A stretch of 64,000 nucleotides of DNA from Salvator merianae (taxonomy: Eukaryota; Chordata; Lepidosauria; Squamata; Teiidae): positions 107,521,510 through 107,585,509 of the forward strand of contig QVOM02000034.1 of NCBI GenBank assembly GCA_003586115.2, in the 5' to 3' direction. The translations under genes were made by a program, and so were the position numbers. Positions 33,356 through 45,679 of this stretch are shown here, in pieces. How positions within the stretch are numbered: position 1 is the stretch's first letter; every line of letters starts with the position of its first letter. The notes under the pieces are model-generated. The model was not told the origin of the DNA. It did no database searches and saw only the letters and a list, made by a program, of their open reading frames with translations.

Positions 33356-33976
33356 GATCAATTTTTCTGACGTTTCCGATCGGCTGAAAGTTCCCTCTTT
33401 AAGGCTGTGAAGCATCCAGGCTTCGATGCTACGGAGCTTGTACAGCCAAAAAGAGGGAGCCTGCGGCAAATGGCAAAGGTCTCGAAGGACAGCGAAAGTC
33501 GCCAGGACCTTCGCCATTCACATTCGCTACCCCCTTTTCCCTTCGTATTTCATGCAAAGATGGCGGAAACGTGATTTTCGCATGAAATTCGAAAGGCACG
33601 AAGCTTCGTGCACATCCCTACAGCCTTATGCTGTTGCCCTGTGGGTAGTGTTCAGTTATTAGATAATACAGAGACTGCAGGGACACACTTTGCCCTTCTG
33701 CAAGAAGGTCATAGAAGACAGGTGGAAGGCAGGGCAGTAAAGAATTCAGTATATAGCCAAACATCCAGCATACTCTCTTTATCTCAGTTCAGAAGCAAGG
33801 AAGAGACCAACAGCCAACCTCTGACAAGCAACATTTCAGTGTGAGATCACATAGATCTCAAGATCTACTGGTATATCAAAAAGCACCCAAAAGAACTAGG
33901 GAAAAATGATGTTCTCTTATGTGATCTGTTCTGTTAGAGCCACCTGAAATGAAGGACAAAACTTCTTTACAATTCA

Positions 33977-34180
33977 GATTAAGGCTTCTTCCTCTTGGTA
34001 TAGTATAATGTTGATAGTCCTCACTATATCAGTCTATCACCTTTTAGGTAATGATTTTACCTATTTTTACCAATTGTTTGTCCCCAAGGCAATGCCAACA
34101 AAGCAGTAAGCACCAGTGCTTGCTTGGTAGAATTGATGCAAACACAAGTATACTTCCTTTGCTAAAGAAATGGCAAGAAA
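33977..34180. repeat. Interspersed repeat, partner of 51051-51293
   Basis: It shares GATTAAGGCTTCTTC, CCTTTTAGGT (versus CTCTTAGGT), CAATTGTTTGTCCCCAAGGC (versus CAATTGTTCAGCCCTAAGAC), ATGCCAACA and the AAATGGC-GAAAG end with the later copy, in the same order. The sequence may extend to about 34470. Family unknown. Confidence 0.55.
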
Positions 34181-34862
34181 GATTCATAAGGGATAAAATG
34201 GAATTTTGAAGGCTTGCTAACCTTGTGACTCCAAGCCATTGCTGCAGGCTCCTTCTGAGCACAATAAAAATAAAGTGGCTCAGAAGTAGCTTAGAGGTAG
34301 TAGCTTCTTCATTCTGTTGCCTTGCATTGAAAGCTAAAAAAATGCACTTCCAAATGCATTCCCTGGCCTTTAATGTGAATTTGAAGTGGGATGGGAACAC
34401 TAACGTCCAAATGCTAACACTTCTAAGCTGCTGTTGAGCTGCTTTTTAACGTGTGTGAATGCAGTCTCAGTTACCATTTTCTGCTCTTGTACTCAACTGC
34501 AAGTCCCTTCTAACATCAGAGTCCGTTAAGCCACAGACTTATATGTACTAATTAGTGATCAATAGAAAAGGGGTAGGCATCCAAAAATAATGATTTCAGG
34601 GTTTCTGCATTACATCCCTACTGCATATGTTTGAATGCACAACTGGAACTTGAACCAGATAGCCTTTTTCATCCTATAAATCTGGTGCTCTCAGATATTA
34701 TTTCAGTTTTTACCATCAAAATAGTTATAAAAATTACATCATTGATAAAAGTGGAAATTCACTTCTCTCTTTCAACTGCATGTCTGATGACAAAACACTG
34801 AGATTTTGGCAATGTAATCTGGCTTATTTAAATTATATAGAGCAACATATCTATCACTGCGT

Positions 34863-35022
34863 CTCCTTCCTTCCTTCCTTCCTTCCTTCCTTCCTTCCTT
34901 CCTTCCTTCCTTCCTTCCTTCCTTCCTCCTTCCTTCCTTCTTTCCTTCCTTCCATCTTTCTTTCTTTTCTCCCTTCCTTCCTTCCTTCCATCTTTCTTTC
35001 TTTTCTCCCTTCCTTCTTTCTC

Positions 35023-35069
<47 letters not shown>

Positions 35070-35079
35070 TTTTCTTTCG
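34863..35079. repeat. (CCTT)n / (CTTT)n polypyrimidine tract
   Basis: 217 bases of almost pure pyrimidine: CCTT units, mixed CTTT/CCAT blocks repeated at 34951-35010, then CTTT units. Confidence 0.95.
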
Positions 35080-35234
35080 CCTTGGAACAGCTAGGAAAAG
35101 TGTTCTCATATGTTTAAAAATTAGAAGCCCTTAGCGAACAAAGAAATTTAAATAAAGCATCAGTTGAGTTTTACAGTTAAATAACCTGTGGAGGAAATTA
35201 TAATGATGTTCTCTATAATTGTTCTGGAGGAAAA

Positions 35235-35254
35235 AGAGAGAGAGAGAGAGAGAG
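35235..35254. repeat. (AG)n microsatellite
   Basis: Ten AG units. Confidence 0.9.
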
Positions 35255-35896
35255 TTTAAATCTATGGAAGGCCTAACAGACCTAATTAATGCTCACACTG
35301 TTCCTCCAGAGAAACAGATTTTGCGTAATGTAAATGGGCTGCATAGAAAATGTTCTTGTGCATATTTTATATTTATTCTTGTTTCTTCCTGTATAGTTGC
35401 AATATACAGTATTTCAAAGGGTAAATGGCCCTTTTTCTCCCCCGAATGACAGTCTCTGATTTCAGTGAGTGACACCAAGTAAGAAAATGTTGATAATATT
35501 AATAAAGATTTCATCAGTTTGGGCCTCACATCTTATGTGAACTAATGTTTGATCAGGAATTGTGAACACACAGACTGTGGGATGAATCCACCCCACGAGC
35601 TGTTTGATCAGGCCTGTGATTGAGAGGGCAAGAGCTGTTTTTAGACACCAGGCTCTAAAAAGCTCCCTTACTGAAGTTCTAGGCAGGCAGTGCTACAGGC
35701 TTAAAACTGTCTTCAAATTGCAGCATTGGCCTGTGGGGATTTGAATCACCAACACTGTGCTAAGCTGGATCGGGAAGCTTAAACCTCTTTCACTGGTTCA
35801 GCCCTGCAGTGAAGAAAACAATCACATTTTCCTTTTCGGAGTCTGGAATCAACCTGTTCTCTCAGCTGAACTATATACTTGTCAGAAGCTTCTATG

Positions 35897-35898
<2 letters not shown>

Positions 35899-35937
<39 letters not shown>
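35899..35937. repeat. (GT)n(GC)n microsatellite
   Basis: About 14 GT units followed by GCGCGCGC, a potential Z-DNA run. Confidence 0.95.
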
Positions 35938-38900
35938 CAGATATGTGAGTTTACATTCAAGAATGAGTTCACATTCATGCCCCTTGGAGCACTGGCCTAT
36001 CTTTTAGCCCTTGACTGAAGAAAATTAGTCATTCTTGATTTAGATGGCCAGGAGCTGAGATTTAATTAACATAGAAAAGTAGAAGAGAACACAATTGAGG
36101 ATACCTCTATATTAATATTTTACCCCAATGTTCTTTGCAAGTGGATTTTATGTATGACTGTATATATTTGGTATATGGCCATAAATACAGTAAACAGGTC
36201 TGAACACAAACAAATGTTTTCTTCTAGGAATTTGAAAGAATAGTCCTCACTTAATAATAATAATGGGTTTTGTTCATTAGCAGAGATGAGATTATTTATA
36301 TTTATAACCCACCCAATATCCAAAGGTCTCAGGACAGTTCACAATGTGATTGAATCTTAGGCTATTTTCAGGTTAGCTTAAAGGGCCACCCTCTGGGAGA
36401 ACTGGAGTCAGGGGCACCAGATAGTTTACACTTGCATGTGTTTTAACACATGTCTAAACCCATCCTTCATAATGGATTGGGAAAAGACGGGACTAACAGT
36501 AATTCTTGAGTAACGTTGGGAGGGAGCAATCTAGCCATTTGCAGCATGGGAACAAATGCTACAAACCAGTGGCCAATCAGGGGACTGGAAAATCAGGCAG
36601 GCAACAGCCAATCAGTGGTGAACATTTGTTGCTAGGTTGCGTTGTCAGGCTTTGAAGCAAAGGAATGAAGTAGGAATTTGAATGGCTGGTTTTGTTTTCA
36701 TCTCCAGAAGGGGCACATTTAATAAAAAATAAAAAAAACCTGTTTGATCACATCCTACTTGTCATGTTGTATTCTAATGTTGAATCTCACGCTTAGGTTC
36801 TGAAAAAGCGTGTATGAAAGTATTCAGAAACAGTGAAAGTAATATAATGTCTAATAGTGGGTCTACATTTACTTTATTAAGTCTTATGGGACACCCCTAT
36901 CTGAAACTATTTATTAAAGGAATATTCAAGTTATATCACTGCAGCAAAACAAGTGCAAGAACCTCAGAATAATGAACAAATTAACTAGATACATCATTGT
37001 GTTACATCACTTTGCAAGTGTAACAAGCAAAAGAAAGGCAAAAACACAAAAAATTGTTTTATTAAAAAGATTAAAACCCTAAACATACACTTAAAAAAAA
37101 GTGGTCTCAGAAGAGCTCATTTAAACTTCCCTCAGCCTCTCATTCTCTTAAAAGCACCAGTCCAAGCGGTACAAGGCATGCCTACGTGTGCTTATACAGT
37201 TACTTCAAATTTTAATATGGTGAATTTATGGCAGAACTTTACTCATGAACTGATTATGAAAACTATAATACAAAGAACATGGACTGAGTCATTCTATTGA
37301 TTTTTATAAGTGGGGGAGACAGGGAGAGTTCCCCTTGAGAAGCTATAATGATTACAATAGTCTATGATCAATCAGGTGTTTTACAGAACACACAAATGCC
37401 AAGTGTTCTTTTTTGTGGCAAGAGTGCTCCCTGCAGGCCTCAGCCTGGGTATTTCTTAAAAACACTGCTGAAACCTGGATCACGTAGGTGTCATTCTTAG
37501 TCTCAACCTTAAATAGAACCTTCACATTTGACTTTGTCCACACGCAGTTTAAAAAAATAACTTCCAAGGCAGCTTAGAGACCGTTTAAAAATGGTTTGCA
37601 GGTGGAATTGTTCACATGACAGTGTGCCCCTCCCCCCCCATGAACATTCTAGGCTAGAAAAGGTGGATATGAGACGGGATGGGAACATGAGTGTCACACG
37701 TTACCATCTCTGAGGTACTTTTGAGCCATTCTTTTGCTACCTGTGAATGTAGTCTTCATTTCCACTGACCATGAGAAGAGTCTCACTGTAAATGGAGCTC
37801 AGATCATGATCAAATGGGCTGGTGAAAGTGGTGGTGACCTACTGCTAAAGCAGCAGGAGAGGCCTGTCACACTGGCCCATTGTTGGTCTGGCCCTGGAGC
37901 ACTGTTTTATGGCATTTTATGACCACATAGTATGCTTAACAGCAACAAATACAGACAGTTGCTCCGTCATGACAGCAAAGGATATCCCACAGATGCTAGA
38001 GCATCACAGGAGGAAGAAATTGCTGCAGAAGTGTTCAGAAAGTGCAAAATGCTGCACAATCCACTCTTGTGCCTTTCTGTGTCTCTGCGACAGAGCGCGG
38101 ATGGCAGGATTAAATGACCATATGAAGTACGTGTTGCAGGAATGTACGGCTGTCACTTTATTAAGGCAATCCGATTGTTTTAGTCATGTTGACTATATTT
38201 GCATTCCAACGTCTCCCCACTTTTTAAGGAACCAAAGAGAGAATTACTGGTGGCACAGCCTGGCTGCTGTCAGGGAAGGTTGTTTATACAGCCAACCCCT
38301 AGGCATGCATGGAGGCTGCCAATGCCTGACTGCTGGGCATGAGATACAAGCACTGATGGCTCCTTCAGTTCTGCTTATGGCAGTCTGCTGGGTATTCCAG
38401 TGCAAATCAATGGTCTATTTAATAGCTGGAAAATCCCCTATGAAGTCAATGCAGCCTGTCTCCCATCTCAGGAGGGGGGCTTCAGGGCAGGGGCTGTATG
38501 AATAACCCACCTTCATTGCTTTTCCTGGAGGCTTAAAGACTTCCTCTGTGGACTATTTGAACACTGTGTCTGTGGTGCTTTTAGAATTTCTATACTAGAG
38601 TCTAATGAGTAAGAGAGACTAATGAAAAGGCACTTCTCCAGAGCGGTTCTCCTACAAATAGTAGTTCTGTTCACCAATGCAAACACACCCATCTAAAGGT
38701 GGAATCACACAGTGTTTTTTCAGACATACCTTTAACAAAAAGTATACCATCCCCAGATGCACGAAAAATGCCTTCCAAATAGTTATCCAAATATGCAACT
38801 TAGAACTGACCTTATTTTGCCATACTTTGCAGTCTATATTCACCTCCAAGTCAAGAAATGGGTGCTTGCCACTGATTGGCCACTCAACAGAAAATCCACA

Positions 38901-39250
38901 CCTTTTTGCTTTTGTAGTTTCCTGTCCAACCCAGCTTAAAGAAAGAGGCACCTTCAGATCTATGAAATCCTGAATGTTGAAGAGGTGACATTTTTCAGAC
39001 TTCAATATGGGGCAAGGCAAATGCAGGGAAAATATGCCATTACAGACTGAAATTCACCCAGACTGTGCCTCTTTAAGAATGTCTGATTGCACCCTAAAAC
39101 TAGCTTTCAGGGCCTTCCTTCTGCCACTCCTAACTTCTTAACCTTATCTGAAGAAATAGAAGATTAACCCCAGTCTTATGTTGCTGAGTGGCTATTTGAA
39201 ATCCCAAAGTTTCTAATATAAATTAGTATAAACATTCACAGTAACCAGAT
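35938..39250. other. Intronic sequence, mostly unclassified
   Basis: 36290-36350 resembles an inverted LINE tail (TATTTATAACCCACCCAATAT). 37560-38500 is GC-richer, with an open frame at 37909-38505 that has no recognisable product and no splice context. No exon is seen before 39269. Confidence 0.45.
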
Positions 39251-39268
39251 GCATATATTCTATTGCAG
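39251..39268 (+). promoter_or_regulatory. DPYD: Splice acceptor of DPYD exon 20
   Basis: TATATTCTATTGCAG precedes the exon. The pyrimidine tract is short and interrupted. Confidence 0.9.
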
Positions 39269-39448
39269 GTTTGCAGTGCAATACAGAATCAGGATTTTAC
39301 TGTGATTGAAGATTACTGCACCGGGCTTAAGGCTTTGCTGTATCTGCAAAGCATAGAGGAACTTCATGACTGGGACGGACAGAGTCCACCAACTATGAGA
39401 CATCAGAAAGGAAAACCTGTGCCCAAAATCAGTGACTTGGTGGGAAAG
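39269..39448 (+). CDS. DPYD: DPYD exon (human exon 20 equivalent), dihydropyrimidine dehydrogenase
   Basis: This exon holds sixty complete codons, phase 0 at both ends, and continues directly from the exon ending at 19803. The translation starts [20 protein letters not shown], runs through an LLYL-SIEEL-DWDGQSP stretch and ends in [12 protein letters not shown]. It aligns to human residues 815-874 with a handful of substitutions (for example His in EELHDW, and PPTMR where human has PATVS). Cys816-Ser817 in human numbering contact FMN and are present. The segment closes the FMN/pyrimidine barrel and begins the linker toward the C-terminal domain that carries two 4Fe-4S clusters. Borders are CTATTGCAG|GTT and AAAG|GTAAGG, the latter a strong donor. 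Length (180 bp) equals the human exon. The next exon (human 21) is not found before 64000. Recognition is by protein sequence and is very secure. Confidence 0.97.
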
Positions 39449-39454
39449 GTAAGG
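39449..39454 (+). promoter_or_regulatory. DPYD: Splice donor of DPYD exon 20
   Basis: AAAG|GTAAGG is close to consensus. Confidence 0.93.
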
Positions 39455-39459
39455 CAAAC

Positions 39460-42400
39460 TGACCACTCTTGCTAGCCATTGCATATGATTCAGAAAACTT
39501 GGGAAACGCAAAATCTAAAAGATGACTCCATCCAAATTAGCACATTCATTCAGAAGGTGTGAAAAAGGTTGATTTCTTTCAGAATGTATAAAAGTCAAAT
39601 GTTCCAAACTTCCCTAAATCTTAAACAATTTTGTCTCAGTACAGTATTATAAGAATAAGTCTATCATCCAGTGGGGATTGTAGGCCACCCTTGCTCTCTC
39701 TTATGCAGTGCAGCTGTGATGAGAAGCCTGAAAAAAAAATCCATTTTAAATTAACCAAAGTTTAGTGTGTTTTCCAGTGCTGAAGCCATGATTCATCTTA
39801 ACCAAGGATTAATGTTCTAAAGTTCTTCTTCCTGGTGCTCGGTAGTTTTAGTCTGCTTCTTCACCATTATGATAGAACAACCAATAAAGGCCGCATATCC
39901 ACTTCTGGGTAAAGGTGGCTCTTGGGGGAGGCACCATGGGGTAGAGGCACCCTCCTCATCTCCATTTCATAGGGAGGAGGCACCATTCAACTCTTCTACT
40001 CTTCAACGGAGGCATCTCGTGAGCAATCGCCTCCAAAGATGGCCCATGTGATTACTTTTAAGGTGTCTACTGGCACTGAAAATGGAGGGGGGGCAGCAGG
40101 AGGCACATTATTTGCCCCTCAGAGACTATTAAGTGGAGATGCAGCCAAAGACAATGTGGTGATTGTAAAGATACAGTCCCTATTCCTACTTAGTATATGG
40201 CTTCTGAATTAGCTCCATGAACAGTGTTAGCCTATTAGGATTAATCAGGAGGGGCACAGGAATGAGAGGGAAATAGCTATATAGAATCAGGTGGAGTTTC
40301 CAGGCAGAAAGGGATGTGACTTCCCTGAGTACTGAGGGACCAAGGGCTGAGATGTATGTCAGCACAGGGACTAGGGAGCAAACTGCAAACAATATCCAGG
40401 CAGAGATAAACACTCCAGAGTATGAAATGGGAACTTGAGAGATAAATGTATTGGAAGAGAGAGTCCTTCTAGGTTCCTCAGTGTTAGCCAAGGTATGGCT
40501 GGATATTATTACCAGCATTCCAAGAGCCAAGTAATTAGCTGGGCTACGATGGGGGCGTGCTCATATATGTTAAGACTTTCTCTTGCCTTTCATCAACTGA
40601 TTTTTAAAAAGATTGCTTTGCAAACTGTAGCTATGCAAAAAATACAGCACGATTGTTTCAAACACACAAAACACATCTATATAGAGAGACCTCACACAAA
40701 CACTGACGTCTACAATCAAGTTAGAATTGTTTGTTTTAACCTAAAACTGCAGTAAGATCTGCATGGCCCCTTGGGACTGTTCCAGCAGTGTGGCGGAAGT
40801 GCAGTGTCCACATGGCACCGTGGCAAAGTCTTGGTTGGGCACACTGTGTTCATTCAGCATCCATGTCTAGCCTGCTCCTGGGCATGGATTATCTCCCCCC
40901 GCCAGCCCCCATAGAACAGTTAAAACTGATGTACAACTGGAATGCAGAACAGGTTCCGGCCTGCCATGGTGGCAGTGGCAGTGGCAGGAATGGCCCAAGC
41001 CTGTTTTGGAACTATTTCCAGAGCTCAGGGAAATGTCACCTCTGTGTACAGATTTGATACTGGTGAACGTTGCTGAATTTGAAGTATGACTGGGCCATCT
41101 ATCCAATTGGACCAACATCCAGCCCACTTCACCCCACTCTTGTCTCAGAGAAAGCATTCTGGGTGAGGAGCATTCTCTGTGAGGCACCCTATGGTGCGTG
41201 TGCAGATCTTACTTATGAGTCTGAGGCTGCATTACTGACAGCAGCCTCACAGCATCCTGGCCCTAGTATTGGCCGCAGGCAGGGTACACATGTGTACAAC
41301 CAGTTAGGAAGATCTCAGCAGTAGAGCATCCTGGTACAAAACCTCCTTGTAGAATGCTTTTGCAACCCTCATCAGGGACAGCTAGATGTTGGTGGCATGT
41401 AAACACTCCAATGGGAGTCCTTCCAAACTTTGCAGCATGACAAAAAATGGTGCACTGTGAAAGGCATACAGAGACATGCAGGAGTCATCTAGACTCCATG
41501 TTGTTGAATGGAGGACCATGTCTTCTGTATATACAGAACTTCAGATTCAATCTTTGGTATCTCTACTCAAGATTTGGAATATATATCAACACTGATAGAA
41601 CTGGTGATTGATTGTCAGAGGATGGTAAGAGTTACCAGTGTGATGCCTTTCAAATGTTGTTAAACCACAACTCTCAGAAACCCCACTCAACTACTGTAGT
41701 TCAGTAACATCTGGTAGACACCAGATGGTAGGCAAGACAAGAGGAGGTGAACCATTTATTTATAGTTGATATCCATAACCAGATCTCAGGATGAACATCA
41801 ACATCATCAGAGTTTCCAATTAAAGGTCATGTTCTCCTAGCCAATCCTGAAGAAGATGTTTGTATTCTGCTTTGAGAAGGTACCTAGGCTTGATCAATCG
41901 CAGCAGAATGCTTATGTCACATCAACCTGCGTCATGCACGAAAGTTTATCAACACTAAAGAAAATACTCTCTCCAGTGGAAAAACACAGACAGAAACTAA
42001 AATGTTAAAGGCAAAGGTGCTAAACCTGTCCACTCTTGTCTGTATTAGGTTGCCTAACCTCAGAAGGTTTTAATGTCTTTGTTGGCTTGCTTTGCACATT
42101 GAAAAATGTGACACTATGCATACCTTGTCTGCAGACTGAAGTGAGACACATTCTAACACCGCAGAACTCTCTCTCCATTCCATTGCTTGTATTGAAGAAG
42201 TCCCAGACTTGGGATCTGAGTCTCTAAATGAAGCGTTGACCCTTAAAACTGTGACTTGGCATGTCGATTGCAGGATTAAGATAACATTTCCTATGAATTC
42301 TAAAGGGCATGACAGAATGTAAGAGGAGAGGTAGCAGTGTCTTAGAAATGCCGGGCATGGACCACTTTGAACCCTCAGAGCTGTACGGAGACATTTCTGT

Positions 42401-45400
42401 GGGTTCATCTTCAGGGAAGGTGTATCTTTCATTCCATGCAGCGACTTCCTTTCGGTAAGTGCATTAATGTCTTTGAAAAGCCTAGCCAATTAAAGAGATT
42501 TAAAATTAGAATCATATCCTTATGATCTAAATGTTTGGGAATGATTCCCTGGAAGATCTGGTAATGCTAAGAAACCAGAAAGCTAATCCTCTGTAGGCAT
42601 TCACTCCACGTAGCTGCAATGCTTAAGCATTCCCAATTTGCAGTGGGATTCCATGGGGAACCTTGCCAGCTGGAATAAGTTTACAGCAAGCTCAGGGTGA
42701 CTTTGGCTTTCAGTGAGGGAAGCCATGGTCAGTACCATTTTTTAATTTGCTCCCCCGGCAGATTTTCCCTCCCCGACTCCGAGAAGATTTCCAGCAGTAA
42801 AAGGGGAGGAGGGAAGCCTTTTGTTTCTGGCTTTTGGAAGAGATTCACTTTGAAGAGTGCTTTCAGTTATACATCATGCCTATTGATTATCCTTCGAAAA
42901 ATCTAATATAACATGGTTGAAAATGTTGTATAAAGCAAAGATTTACAAAAGAATAGGATTTGGAGTGTCAGATACCTCCAAATCTCTGCTTATCATTGCT
43001 GAAGACTGGAGTTCTTTTCAGCTAGAGGTTAGAAGGGATTTCTTTGTTCTCTGTGAAGCTCTGAAAATTATAACATTACCTTTTGATTGTAAAGACAATC
43101 CTATCACTAAGCCCTGGAGAATACAGCATTTCTAAGACTTTTTTCTTTTTCTTTTTGTAAAAAAATTAAAATTAGGCAATTTCTGCTCCATGTACTAATT
43201 CAGTGAAGTTAAACTTGGGTTCAGGGGGTTAGATGCAAACTTGTAATTGTTCTTCTCTTATCTCCACCTAAATGCTTATTTTCATAGAATTATACACCTC
43301 ATTTCATTTTCCTAATAAACTGCAATAGAGAAACTATGGGACTTCAGTCGTTTATGGTGTTTTTATATGATGCTAAATGGCCATTGAGAGAGGGTCCTCC
43401 CCCCCAAACTGGTTGGAATAGGAAAGGGGGGAGGAATGCCGCTCATACTTTTCTCGGCGTGTCGTTGTGCCATTAGTTAATTCTCTGTGAAGGTGTTGTA
43501 TGGAAAGCTGCTTAAGAAAAAAGTTTGATAATGCGAAAGAAATCTTAACCTCAGAATTGATGTTGTTAAAAAAAAAATGATGCAGAGTTCAGGAAGACGT
43601 GCCATCATATTTAAAGCAGCAGATCTGACTATCTTAGAAATTCAAAAGGAGTAGCAAAGACTTCCATGCTCAAATTTTCTAATTTTATTTCATCTAGTTT
43701 TAGCAGATTAAAACGCTCTTTTTTTAGTCCTGTCTCCACAGAGACAGTATCAATTTATATATTTAAGGGCGTTTTTTGTTGTTGCTAGATGGATTGAGTA
43801 AAAGTTTGCCCTGACTTTTGCTTAAATAAGGAAACTGCTTTTTTCTCTCCATTTTCAGACACTGTTATTGTTTTAGTGTGTTCATTTTATATCGGTTTTT
43901 AATGTTGTAACCTGCCCTGAGACCTCCGGGGCTTCTTCAGCCTAGTACAATTGGTCCAAATAATGCCTCTGTCCATATAACATCATCATTTATAAAAAAA
44001 AAAATTAAAAAAATCTTCACTTCTTGCCCAATATTCACACAATATTTGCGAAAAGACCATGCTGTCTCCCATACGGCATATCAGTAGAAGAATAACTCAA
44101 AGTCATATTTCAAGATCCTAAGTTTGGCATTTGCTCATCCCAGAAGCAGAGTAATGGCCTGTTCACTTGGCTTGCATGTTTCAACCCATGCAAACATCAA
44201 GCCTGGGGAACAAAAGTTCCATGACATCAAAGTTTCCAACCAGGGACATTATAGAAAGCTCCAGAAATGCCCCCAGAAATTGGACAATTTTGGTCATTCA
44301 TATAATGCTGCTGGACAGCAAGAGTGAAGGGAAATCATTCCAAGGCCTCTGACCCTCTACACAGTGGCTAAAGGAACAAACTAGGGCCCTGCTCTCCTTT
44401 GCAGAGTGGTTTTTACTGGTGTCCTGGGAGCAGATTCTGCCAGGCACCTGATAGATGTGATAACTCTGTTTCTGGCCCTCTATTGCCACTGCCTGAAGTG
44501 GCTATGCCAAGAGGTTTAGAAGTAATGAGAGAAGTGATAAAACAGTATGGACTGGGAATTAATGCTCACCCAATAAATTCTACAATTGAGTGCATCCTGG
44601 AACCCATGGCTCCCTGATTGCTATGTTTAATGCTCTAGCCTCTTTGCCACATTGCAGCTGGGTCCACATGTGCATGACACTGCACCCTTATTGCACATTC
44701 AGCTCCCCTGCCATGCTGCAATAAGTGCTATTATGGCGCTTATGTTGCAGAGCTGTTTGAAGAGCCCAGGGGGACTTGCTGGTCCAGTGGCAGCAGGACT
44801 AGCAGCCTTTGTGTATTTGGACACAGGCAATGGTCCATGGGACCATTCCCTGTCTTCAACCCACACACACGCTGTAAGATTTGAAGCAGGAATTCCTCAG
44901 CTTTGATTGTGATGGGGAGGACAGCCCTTCCCCCACCTCTAAAAATTGCAGCAAGAGAATGCTCAGATACAGCGTTCATGGTCAGGGGAGGTTTCCTCCA
45001 CACTACATCAGAATCAGCTGTGATTCTGGTACAGGCATGGGGAGACTGCCTTCCCCTCTCTCCCCCAGTCAGATGTGGGCATCATGCAACATACAGACAG
45101 TATGCTGCCGCATTAAGAGGAGCACATGCTCCTCTTTATTAGGATAGGGAAGAGGGCTATGCATGCAGCACTTTCCTCTTCTAGCAGTGCAGATATTGCC
45201 TAGTTCTCAATGCTTTTTTTTTTCATTACTATAGTTGCACCGAGGGTTCAATATGTGATAGAAAGTGGGTTAATCATAGAGTCTTTAATAGATAAATAGC
45301 AGCCTAAATCATCTCATAAAGGCAGTATCCAAAGTTTTCTTGTTCCTTCTTTATTGTGGTTCAGATACCTGGGGTAAGCACAACTCATACTATGAGTTTA

Positions 45401-45675
45401 AACTGACTGATGCCGTGATAGCAATAGCTAAATGCTCACCAAGAACTGTTTGCATGATATTTTCTGCATATGCTACTGTGCTCTCATGTGCAACAGTACA
45501 CACTTGGCTTTAATCCTGTCGAACTCTTTAGAAATTATCATATTTTTTGCCATATAACACCCACTCCCCCCCCCCAAAAAAAGTCCTCAAATTATGCTGT
45601 TGCTTTTACCCTGAAGGATACATTTGGCAAGAACTCTGCAGTAGTAAAAAGACTCATAACTCGCCATATTGATTG
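39460..45675. other. Intron 20 sequence, mostly unclassified
   Basis: GC-richer patches at 40760-41340 and 44140-45180 look like decayed DNA elements. One begins GGCCTGTTCACTTGG at 44157, similar to the family A end. 43880-43935 resembles a LINE tail (TGTAACCTGCCCTGAGACC). No exon is seen. Confidence 0.4.
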
Positions 45676-45679
45676 ATTT

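Larger units (their letters stand above)
32659..33620. mobile_element. hAT-like non-autonomous element made of tandem palindromes
   Basis: The ends TAGGGATGTGCAC and GTGCACATCCCTA form terminal inverted repeats. They are flanked by CAGCCTTG (32651-32658) and CAGCCTTA (33621-33628), an 8-bp target duplication with one mismatch, the hAT hallmark. Inside are three consecutive hairpins (32842-32990, 32994-33148, 33155-33298). Each arm is a variant of GGTCTTCCCTTCGCATTGAT, then TGTCTCCGTTTCCGATCGC, then TCTCTCATTCC. A 20-bp-stem hairpin lies at 33309-33355, and a shorter version of the same hairpin sits at about 32799-32827. There is no transposase coding; open frames here are palindrome artefacts. 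The sequence is CpG-rich compared with its surroundings. Confidence 0.85.
19804..39268 (+). other. DPYD: DPYD intron 19, complete
   Basis: This is a complete 19,465-bp GT-AG intron between the two exons read here. It begins GTATTA, and 30 bases later enters a long CCTT/CCCT tract. It ends TATTCTATTGCAG, a rather short pyrimidine tract. It holds three large polypyrimidine/polypurine arrays, one TIR element, a hAT-like multi-palindrome element and fragments of LINE tails. Confidence 0.93.

Noticed and set aside
32635..33517. Open frames through the palindromic region
   Set aside because: The same peptide text appears on both strands because the DNA is palindromic. No transposase motif is present.
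35899..35937. Functional promoter element from the GT/GC run
   Set aside because: It is a plain microsatellite with no TATA, initiator or CpG island nearby.
37909..38505. 198-codon open frame on the plus strand
   Set aside because: It has no recognisable domain, low-information composition, no splice or promoter context, and lies in a GC-richer patch where stops are rarer by chance. A shadow frame overlaps it.
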